The notes under the pieces are model-generated. The model worked only from the letters and a program-made list of their open reading frames with translations. It had not been told where the DNA came from and did not search any database. A stretch of DNA of 64,000 bases from Pachypanchax playfairii (taxonomy: Eukaryota; Chordata; Actinopteri; Cyprinodontiformes; Aplocheilidae), in the NCBI GenBank assembly GCA_006937955.1, contig SSNP01000139.1, forward strand, positions 1,229,742 through 1,293,741, in the 5' to 3' direction. Positions 55,558-64,000 of the stretch are shown in pieces (position 1 is the first letter of the stretch; each line of letters begins with the position of its first letter). The position numbers and the translations under genes were made by a program.

Positions 55558-57160
55558 CAGTGGGGCAAAAAAGTATTTAGTCAGCCACCAATTGTGTAAG
55601 TTCTCCCACTTAAAAAGATCAGAGAGGCCTGTAATTTTCATCATAGGTATACCTCAACTATGAGAGACAAAATGAGGAAAAAAAATCTAGAAAATCACAT
55701 TGTCTGATTTTTAAAGAATTTATTTGCAAATTATGGTGGAAAATAAGTATTTGGTCACCTACAAACAAGTAAGATTTCTGGCTTTCACAGACCTGTAACT
55801 TCTTTAAGAGGCTCCTCGGTCCTCCACTCGTTACCTGTATTAATGGCACCTGTGTGAACTCGTTATCAGTATAACAGACACCTGTCCACAACCTCAAACA
55901 GTCACGCTCCAAACTCCACTATGGCCAAGACCAAAGAGCTGTCAAAGGACACCAGAAACAAAATTGTAGACCTTCACCAGGCTGGGAAGACTGAATCTGC
56001 AATAGGTAAGCAGCTTGGTGTGAAGAAATCAACTGTGGGAGCAATTATTAGAAAATGGAAGACATACAAGACCACTGATAATCTCCCTCGATCTGGGGCT
56101 CCACGCAAGATCTCACCCCGTGGGGTCAAAATGATCACAAGAACGGTGAGCAAAAATCCCAGAACCACACGGAGGGACCTAGTGAATGACCTGCAGACAG
56201 CTGGGACCAAAGTAACAAAGGCTACCATCAGTAACACACTACGCCGCCAGAGACTCAAATCCTGCAGTGCCAGACGTGTCCCCCTGCTGAAGCCAGGACA
56301 CGTCCAGGCCCGTCTGCGGTTTGCTAGAGAGCATTTGGATGATCCAGAAGAGGATTGGGAGAACATCATATGGTCAGATGAAACCAAAATAGAACTTTTT
56401 GGTAGAAACTCAACTTGTCGTGTTTGGAGGGGAAAGAATGCTGAGTTGGATCCAAAGAACACCATACCTACTGTAAAGCATGGGGGTGGAAACATCATGC
56501 TTTGGGGCTGTTTTTCTGCAAGGGGACCAGGACGACTGATCTGTGTAAAGGAAAGAATGAATGGGGCCATGTATCGTAAGATTTTGAGTGAAAACCTCCT
56601 TCCATCAGCAAGAGCATTGAAAATGAGACGTGGCTGGGTCTTTCAGCATGACAATGATCCCAAACACACCACCCGGGCAACGAAGGAGTGGCTTCGTAAG
56701 AAGCATTTTCAAGGTCCTGGAGTGGCCTAGCCAGTCTCCAGATCTCAACCCCATAGAAAATCTCTGGAGGGAGTTGAAAGTCCGTGTTGCCCAGCGTCAG
56801 CCCCAAAACATCACTGCTCTAGAGGAGATCTGCATGGAGGAATGGGCCAAAATACCAGCAACACTGTGTGAAAACCTTGTGAAGACTTACAGAAAACGTT
56901 TGACCTCTGTCATTGCCAACAAAGGCTATATAACAAAGTATTGAGATTAACTTTTGTTATTGACCAAATACTTATTTTCCACCATAATTTGCAAATAAAT
57001 TCTTTAAAAATCAGACAATGTGATTTTCTGGATTTTCTTTCCTCATTTTGTCTCTCATAGTTGAGGTATACCTATGATGAAAATTACAGGCCTTTCTGAT
57101 CTTTTTAAGTGGGAGAACTTACACAATTGGTGGCTGACTAAATACTTTTTTGCCCCACTG
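55558..57160 (+). mobile_element. Tc1-like transposon, 1,603 bp, with 200-bp inverted repeats
   Basis: Left arm 55558-55757 and right arm 56961-57160 are inverted repeats of 200 bp beginning CAGTGGGGCAAAAAAGTATT, with only about three mismatches. TA duplications flank both ends (55556-55557, 57161-57162). The near-identity of the arms points to a recent insertion. It lies about 2.5 kb upstream of the akap13 start exon. Confidence 0.97.
55921..56944 (+). pseudogene. Tc1 transposase, broken by one frameshift
   Basis: The first frame (55921-56730) gives MAKTKELSKDTRNKIVDLHQ and a full helix-turn-helix region, the first catalytic Asp in IWSDETK and the second in QHDNDPKHT. It shifts frame at about 56710 (after RKKHF). 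The second frame, open to 56944, carries EWPSQSPDLNPIENLWRELK with the catalytic Glu and runs to the natural C-terminus NKGYITKY. Across the shift the last two acidic residues are 34 apart, the classical Tc1 DD34E spacing. Total length is about 340 residues, normal for the family. One indel is the only damage I see. Confidence 0.93.
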
Positions 57161-57439
57161 TATACTGGTCATTATAATGGTGCTGAGCTTCAGCCTGGCT
57201 GTAGTCCCAACACTCACTGGGGGAGTTAACAGCATGTGGATGCAAAGAGTGGGAATAAGCCACACCCATCCATACACACATGCACACTCACCACCCAAGC
57301 AATCTGTCAGTTTCATAGCTGAGTTTGTTTCTTTGAATAAAAAGATGCAGTAAAACGTTTTAGAAGCTCTGAGGCTTCGGCCAATTACCTGCTAGCTCGT
57401 CAGCAAGCAAAAACGTACACTTCGTCCAAACACACGTCT

Positions 57440-58120
57440 TCGCCTCTCCACCAGGACTTCCACGCTGCTAAGATCAGTTGGCAGGATTAAATGGCTCATG
57501 GTTACATTTGATTCCCCACTCCCAGTCTGGAAAGTAGGCCTTAAAGCCAATTTCTGAACACAAGGTCAGAGGCAGCGGGTGTGTAATTACACAAAAACCA
57601 GGGTGTTACTGCTATATGCTTCATGGCAAATGGATTGAAACCCTTTTTGCTGAGGTTTCTTGACGAGACATTGGCCCTCTTGCTTATACCCAAGAGTCAA
57701 GGGACTGGTCAGAAAGGACTGCGTATCCTCCTCTGTTATTTGCAGAGACAATTTTCTTCTGTTTGCTGTTCCCTGGCACTAAAACAAGTCCTTGCTTCTG
57801 GCCTCAGTGGTTAGTGGCGCATTAATCACATCAGCCCTACAGTGTGGGGGAGGCAGCGACAAAAGGCCAGGACCTAATGAGTTCAGCAGAGAGCTCCAAA
57901 AGAGTCAATGTCATAGTCAACAGAGCGCCGAAGCACAGCACAGCACAGCCAATTCACTTTCTGCTGCCCATTCCAAACATTTTTCCAATTTTCTGCTAAA
58001 TATACAGGGCCGAGCTAGAATTAGGCGGATCAGGTAAGGGGATAATCAGTAGCTCTAATAATACTCTGGAGTCTAATCCTCTTGCCTTAAGTGCACTGGG
58101 CCAGGGACCAGCTCCTTTGG
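57440..58120. promoter_or_regulatory. candidate conserved noncoding DNA upstream of akap13
   Basis: About 700 bp without repeats or credible frames, dense in homeobox- and GATA-like cores: a 14-bp palindrome TGTGTAATTACACA at 57580-57593, CTAATGAG, GAATTAGG, GGGATAATCAG, CTAATAAT. The composition is balanced, unlike neighbouring repeats. Conservation cannot be judged from one sequence. Confidence 0.3.
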
Positions 58121-58364
58121 CTTCCTTACTGCACACACAACTCTGAGTTTTTAGGCTCAAATAATGTCCCCAACAAATCCACTGGTCCTTTTAAATCTCC
58201 ATATTTTGTACCTTTATATACTTGTTCTCTTGGCTCCTCCACAGAATAAGAGATGTCATGTTCTTTGTCATTTTACATCTTAAAGACCAATAAACAGTCC
58301 AGCTGACTGCACAATGAGAAAACATTCTGTAGGTGTGCTGCCACATTCACAGTTTTCACTGCCG

Positions 58365-58429
58365 AGGACAGAGCTGATAACATTTATTCATCCAAACAAG
58401 GCTTCTGTGCCCTTTATCAGCTCTGTCCT
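58365..58429. other. perfect inverted repeat, 16-bp arms, 33-nt loop
   Basis: AGGACAGAGCTGATAA (58365-58380) and its exact complement (58414-58429) enclose 33 nt. The arms contain CTGATAA/TTATCAG, a GATA-factor-like core. It sits in unique-looking DNA about 5.4 kb upstream of the akap13 start exon. Confidence 0.8.
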
Positions 58430-60772
58430 GCTTTACATTCTCGACACATTCACACCTGGCAGCCGCTCACAACAGATCAGACTACCATTGTAACGGCCAC
58501 TCCTTCACAGTTGTTATGGGAGAGGAAAGGCCTGATTTTTTCCCCAAACAGTGAGAGTAAATCTACTGCAGCATATAAAACCTGTGAAAGCTTTTCAAAC
58601 TGTTTGTATGTGTTTTTAACCTTTATACATATATATGTTATTTAAAATAATCTATAATGAGCTGTAGTCACCCATACAGGAGAGGTGGAATAACTGTTTA
58701 TTTAATGCAACACTGAGGGAGAGAGTCAATTAAACAGAACCAGAGCATTACACAACATGAGATGATAAATATTTAGATGATAGTGAGAGTTGTGAAGAGT
58801 GTGGAGGTGGAACTGCAGGATCACAGTTCAACTCTTGAGCAAGAACTGCATTATTAGTTTGCAGCATCTTTGACAATTTCTCTTTTCAAAACCAGCCACC
58901 GACTCTGACGATGGGGGGGGGGGGGGACGTAACCGTCCAGCTGTTCCCAGTTCTGTTTTGGAGCTTTATGATCTGACAGGAAATAAGAAAAGTGACTGAG
59001 TTTTAGTGCTTTGTGTATCTGGATGTGACTGTCCTGCTGGTTGTGCAGGATGCATGACATCATCCCATAGTAACACTGTTACCCTACAGAAACCAGCATG
59101 CTACTTAAAGTGACCTGATTAATCAAACTGACATGTAAACAGTTTGGTCTCTTTTTTTCATAGGCTTCCTTTCATCATCTCTTTAGGTAACAAAGACTGA
59201 TTGTGTTCAACTACTACACATCGTGAACTCGACCCCTTCAGGAAAAGTTTAACTAAAACCACTTTCAAGTGCATAGATAAAGGAAAAGGAACATCTTTTT
59301 TTTTTCTTTGTGAACATTCGGAATTTCTTTTTTTTGTGCTTGGACTTTAAAACAGATATGTGAGCAAACACACAAAGAATCCATACAAATCATTTTAAAC
59401 AGGTGCTTGTTAGTTTTTATATTACCTAGGATCAGATTCCAGCCTGATGGCCTACAGATCCCAGACTTTAATTTAAAAACAACTGCTTAAAATATGTTTT
59501 ACTAAATGTTATGTCCTAACACAAATAGAACAAAACAGCTTCACACAGTCCACAATAATCTTATACTCTTTGTCTGGTATCATGGTTCCAAACTACAATA
59601 CCTGAATACCACAGTTCTCAAACTATACCACTTGTGGTACTCTGGCTCTTTCATGGTACTCAGCAGAAAACAGATTTTAACAACTTATATGGATCATAAA
59701 TTGAACTCTGAAGAAGAAAATTTGAATCTTTACTCCAAATGTAAATTAGTTAAAACAAAAGTGCAATGGAGAATATTTCCAGAACCCTTGCGGAAATTGT
59801 AATGAACGATGATTCACCAATGTACTACACGTGCAACTACTTAAACACCAGTGAGATCTACATCCTCCTTCTTCCATTTAAGACAACAAGGGTTCCTTAG
59901 ATCAAAGTACAGCATCGTGTTTGAATTAGATTTGGTTTATTTCTTTAAATAAACATTCTCTTTAAATTTAAAAATCTATTTGACTTCTTAATTTCCTAAA
60001 ATTTGTTTCAATTTTCATGTTCAATTTCTGTATTACAAATTGTGAACAAAAATGTTTGATGCCCTACAAATCTCAAATATCCCAAATAGCAGGGAAAAGA
60101 AAAAAATTACCAACAAACTAAAACTCAGGTCTCAGGAGGTTTAAGACCTGCTGACAACAAAAGGTGAGAACATTTGAATCAAGTTATTTGAAGTTTGTAT
60201 TAAGCTGTAGTGTGGCAGAAGAAGAGATTAACAACCTAAACTGTTCTTTTCAACCAGGGTTAAGGTTAGGGGGTTAGGCCAACTTGCCCCTTTATGTCAA
60301 AGCCTCAACTCACAAGCCTGCAATTATGTTTTCACATGTCTGTCATAACGGTAGCTTTTTGAGAACTTAGGATGTTCTGAAAAATGTAAGAACCACCGCC
60401 TTAAAACATGCACAGAGAACTTGCAACAGTCACTTTGCTGTACGCAAGATGTTTGTTGCTGTTACACTTGAAAATCTGAGTTTAGAGTTTTATTGATACG
60501 CCAGTCTTCAGCTGCTCATTGCATTCATGGATCAATGCAAGCAAACACTTCTTTACAATTTCAACTAGTATTAGTTTATGTAGCTTGCAGAAACAACAAA
60601 AAAGCTCCAATCATCTCAAGTGAGGTGTCAACTGAGAGCTAAGCAGATTGGTTATGTAAAAGATTAGACGTAACTGTCACCTAATTAGAAACAACAAACA
60701 GAAAACTCTGGGAATATTCAGAACAAACCATTTTGGGGACTAAATGTTTCACTTACATATACTGTATGTAGG

Positions 60773-61910
60773 TAACCTGGCTCTGCCAGATCTATGTGTA
60801 GCCCCGCCTCTTCTCGATTTGGGGACACACATGCCATCTGGAACCACTCCATTTGAAACAGTCTATAAAAGGGAGGGACATCTGGCATAATATTTTAAGC
60901 TGATTGGAGGACAAGCCAGCAAGTGTCTGCCTTTGATGATTTGTCTTTAGCCAATCACAGTAAATCAAGTTCTTGTGACTCCATTTGGGAGAAAAACACA
61001 CACATCGTTACCACAAAGAAAAGCACAAAGTTCTTATCTTTGCTAATTTTTCAATTAAGAAATTAGGGCCCGACCGATTTGGATTTTTTGATACCGATAC
61101 CGATATAAAGACTTTAGAGCAGGCCGCTAGCCGATATAATGGCCAGTAAATCCATCCACCAGAAAAAATTTCAAAAATATTACTGAAAGCTAAAACACTG
61201 CATTCTAAGCTCATTCTTAAGCTCATGTCTACCTGTTAGACACCATGAACTATCTGACTTATTCACTGATTCCAAAAAATGTAAATAATAGGCAAGTTTA
61301 TCTATTTTATAAACATTTATTTACATTTTTAACTGGGCATTCTCATTAATGGAGATGCAGAAACACATATATGACAAAAATAAATAAATAAAAAATATCG
61401 GAAAATATCGGCAATTTTTTACCGATAGCCGATATCACCCTGGACCCCCTTTTCGGCCGATAATATCGGCCGGCCGATATATTGGTGGGGCCCTAGAAGA
61501 AATCATCTCTAGTCCCTAAAACAGATTCAATAGCCGCTTCTATGCGTACATCCACCAGCGCGGCTATGTTTTTTTGCTTCCACTGCCTGAGCACTTGCTG
61601 CCAAGAGATGCTTTGCACTCATGAAAACAAGATATTTATTAGTATTTATCAAAAAACAGCCGCTCTGTTGAGCCAAAAAACAACCTGACTCCCTTTGTTC
61701 TGTCAAACTCCTGCCTGTTTCATGCCATTCAGTTAGATAGTTTGTTATATTTGAGACTAGATTGCAAAGCACAATTCTAACACATCATTGGGGCGAACAT
61801 TTTTTGACCAAAATAGACAGTTTTAAATGGAGCGGTTCCAGATGTACAGTATGTGTGTCCCCAAATCGAGAAGAGGCGGGACTACACATAGATCTGGCAG
61901 AGCCAGGTTA
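60773..61910. mobile_element. inverted-repeat transposon with 9-bp target duplication, interrupted by another element
   Basis: Left arm (about 60773-60870) and right arm (about 61815-61910) are inverted copies beginning TAACCTGGCTCTGCCAGATC, with a few changes. Both are bordered by the direct repeat GTATGTAGG (60764-60772, 61911-61919). A 9-bp duplication is usual for Mutator-like elements; hAT (8 bp) is the alternative. Without the insertion at 61064-61495 the element would be about 700 bp. No transposase is visible. Confidence 0.75.
61064..61495. mobile_element. hAT-like MITE, 432 bp, inserted inside the preceding element
   Basis: Termini TAGGGCCCGACCGAT / ...GGTGGGGCCCTA and internal repeats of CCGATA / TATCGGC mark a familiar vertebrate MITE type. 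The flanks TAAGAAAT and GAAGAAAT form an 8-bp target duplication with one change, as expected for hAT. Confidence 0.75.
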
Positions 61911-62329
61911 GTATGTAGGAACTTTCGTCAATAAATTTATACCATAAGGGGGCGACCACTGGTGAAAGAATCTAATGAGCAGCTTCTAGAACATAGGTTT
62001 TAATTATTTTTGTTGTTAGCATTGATTGTACAACTTGCAGATGTGGGATGTACATATATTTATAAACAACAAACAGCAAAGCTGTGGGAGTAAATGACTC
62101 AGGGTCATTCATTCTTAATGTCAGTTATGGATAAACTAGTACAAGTCAACTGCCTGACAAATAAACATCCAATATTCATATTTTACAAAGTATTTGTTTT
62201 ACAGAAATAAATATAAATAAATTGTTCTTTCAACAATCAGTTCTTCTTGTTCTTAATTCCAAGGTGTTACTAAAAACCTGGGCAAAAATGAACTTAAATC
62301 AAAGTACAGATATTAACAAAAAGAAGCAG

Positions 62330-63400
62330 TAAAGTTGGTCTTAACTTCTCAGTGACATATCTGTTTATCACTGTGGAGTTGGAGTAGAAGATGCGATCAT
62401 AAACCTGGCTTCTACAAACCCACTGTCATCCTCAGTCCCTAACAACTACAGGCCTATTGCCCTGACATCCCACACCATGAAAGTCTTGGAGAGACTCATG
62501 TTGTTCCAACTAATTAAGCAAACAAGCACGTTTCAAGACCCACTGCAGCTGGCTTATCGCTGTGGGGTTGGAGTGGAAGATGCCGTCATACACCTGCTTC
62601 AACAAACCTGCTGTCATCTGAACAAAGCAGGCAGCGCTGTGAGGATCGTGTTTAAGACAATTCAGCCTGTTTTACTGTATAAAAAACTCAAGAAGACACA
62701 GATGGAGGCCTGCACAATCACCTGGATCAAGGACAACTGACAAACAGACCACAGTTTGAGAGACTGAAGAGTTGTGTGTCTGACCAGATGATCAACAGCA
62801 CAGGAGCACCACTGGGGATAGGCCAGAGTCCTGCCATCTGGAAAAATACTCTGAAAAATCATCTTAGTTTGAATGTGGACAAGACAAAGGAGATGATTGT
62901 GGATTTTAGGGGAAGCAGCAACATGACAAAACCTATTTCCATCATGGAAGAAGAAGTGGAAGTGGAAAAGGAGTATAAATACCTGGTGTTCACCTGGACA
63001 ACAGATTGAACTGGAGACACAACAGTGATGCTGTTTTTATGAAGGGACAGAACAGACTGGACTTCCTCAGGAAGCTTTAGATCCTTCAATGTTTGCAGCA
63101 AAATGTTGAAGATCTTTTATAAGTCTGTTGTGGAGAGTGTGATCACACCTGCAGTCACCTGTTGGGGGCGGAGCATCAGAGCAGGTGACTTAAAGAGGCT
63201 GAACAAACTGATAAAGGAGTCCGGTTCTGTTCTGGGAACTGATCTGGATCATCTTGAACTGATTGTCCAGAGGAGGATGAAGAACATGATGGAGAACCCT
63301 CGTCATCCTTTTCACAACACAGTAACTCAACAACACAGTGTCTTCAGTCAGAAGCTTCAGTTTCTACAAATACTAATTGTCCCTAATTGAATTTAATTGA
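62330..63400 (+). mobile_element. non-LTR retrotransposon fragment (fish Rex/L2-like), reverse transcriptase remnants
   Basis: Successive frames give NNYRPIALTSHTMKVLERLM, FQDPLQLAYRCGVGVEDAVI, CVSDQMINSTGAPLG, VDKTKEMIVDFRGS, KYLVFTW, and near the end RRMKNMMENPRHPFHNT. These are the familiar blocks of fish LINE reverse transcriptases in correct order, but the catalytic YADD-type region is deleted and several frames are shifted. The 3' end is at about 63400. Confidence 0.85.
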
Positions 63401-64000
63401 ACTGAACTGAGTCCATGCTTAAAAGCAAATATCACTCAAAGGACTCACTTGAAGTCTTGTTTGATATCTGTTCATTCAGGGGCCTTTGACACATTTTCTT
63501 CCTTGGAGGCTGTAGTCATGCAGGAGAGTGGGTGTGACAGCTCATCCGGTACAACAGTTCCTCTTGGGCAACAACAAGCATTCATATAAAACACAAGGGA
63601 TTTCAAAAATAACCACACATCTGGGTCCATTTCTGAATTCAATTCCTGTTGAAGGAAATTACTAAAAGGTTCACATTGAATACACATCACACAAAGCAAC
63701 CAAGGAGGAAAAAGTTCAAGGCAATTTACTGCAACAAGATTTGCTGAGGTTGTGGGTAACACATGCACTTTGATGTCCAGTTACATGTCAGATGTCAGTG
63801 AAATCATCACAAACCAATCATCTTTCTACTATTTTTCTTCTTTTTATAACGTCTTCACTATCTAGACAGAAAAGGATGTTTGTGAACATTTTTAGTTAAA
63901 GTAAACTCACACTAAACAATTTATTAAAACTCTTCCAAAGCTTTCACCCAGATATTTTTCTTAGACTCCATCACTATGAAAAAGAGATAAATATACAGAA

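Larger units (their letters stand above)
53052..64000. other. upstream region: 5'UTR intron of akap13 and/or intergenic DNA
   Basis: No coding exon of a host gene recognised over 11 kb. It holds five mobile elements or fragments listed separately, plus possible regulatory DNA at 57.4-58.6 kb. Stretches 54.6-55.5, 58.6-60.7 and 63.4-64.0 kb show nothing I can name. The akap13 5'UTR exon may be hidden here or lie beyond the window. Confidence 0.6.

Noticed and set aside
55974..56570. 198-codon minus-strand frame
   Set aside because: Antisense shadow of the Tc1 transposase.
1..64000. CRISPR array, operon, rRNA or tRNA gene
   Set aside because: Looked for regular spacers, RNA-gene hallmarks and compact gene order; only eukaryotic introns, simple repeats and a tRNA-derived SINE were found.

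Overview
The window is vertebrate genomic DNA, almost certainly from a percomorph teleost (a cichlid-like fish is my guess, not proven). The evidence is intron-rich gene structure, Tc1-like transposons, a tRNA-derived SINE with an L2-like tail, fish non-LTR retrotransposon fragments, several MITEs and long (TG)n tracts. There is no prokaryotic, viral or CRISPR content.

One protein-coding gene dominates. The minus strand from about 53.05 kb down to 1.49 kb carries the 5' half of akap13 (A-kinase anchoring protein 13 / AKAP-Lbc, a RhoGEF scaffold). I assembled twelve coding exons by hand. Every splice phase fits its neighbour, giving 1,189 codons plus 2 nt with no internal stop. The order is: an 11-codon start exon (MKLNPQQAPLY), two N-terminal domain exons, a linker exon, an ankyrin-like exon, a small exon, a 1,972-nt disordered acidic exon, and five smaller exons that include the conserved RRHSWGPG phosphosite region. 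The zinc-finger, DH and PH exons are not here and must lie beyond position 1. The 5'UTR continues in at least one exon upstream of 53,051, which I could not place.

Layout: 1-12.8 kb, last exons of the visible part, with a 1.19-kb Tc1-like element whose catalytic region has an in-frame gap; 12.8-31.3 kb, a giant intron with a 3.4-kb segment present twice around a 10-N gap (very probably a false duplication), a candidate alternative first exon, SINE and LINE fragments, a 36-bp-class minisatellite and a Harbinger-like element; 31.3-41.7 kb, the main exon cluster; 41.7-53 kb, two large introns before the start exon; 53-64 kb, upstream DNA with a TAA-flanked MITE, a young Tc1 element with 200-bp inverted repeats, possible conserved noncoding DNA, a nested transposon pair and a LINE fragment.

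The most interesting points are the gap-flanked duplication, the in-phase alternative first exon inside it (MYERYKRRYSFC...), the failure to find the PKA-anchoring helix of mammalian AKAP13 in the exons found, the nested transposons at 60.8-61.9 kb, and a perfect 16-bp inverted repeat near 58.4 kb. All family assignments come from reading and memory of the families; no database search was run.
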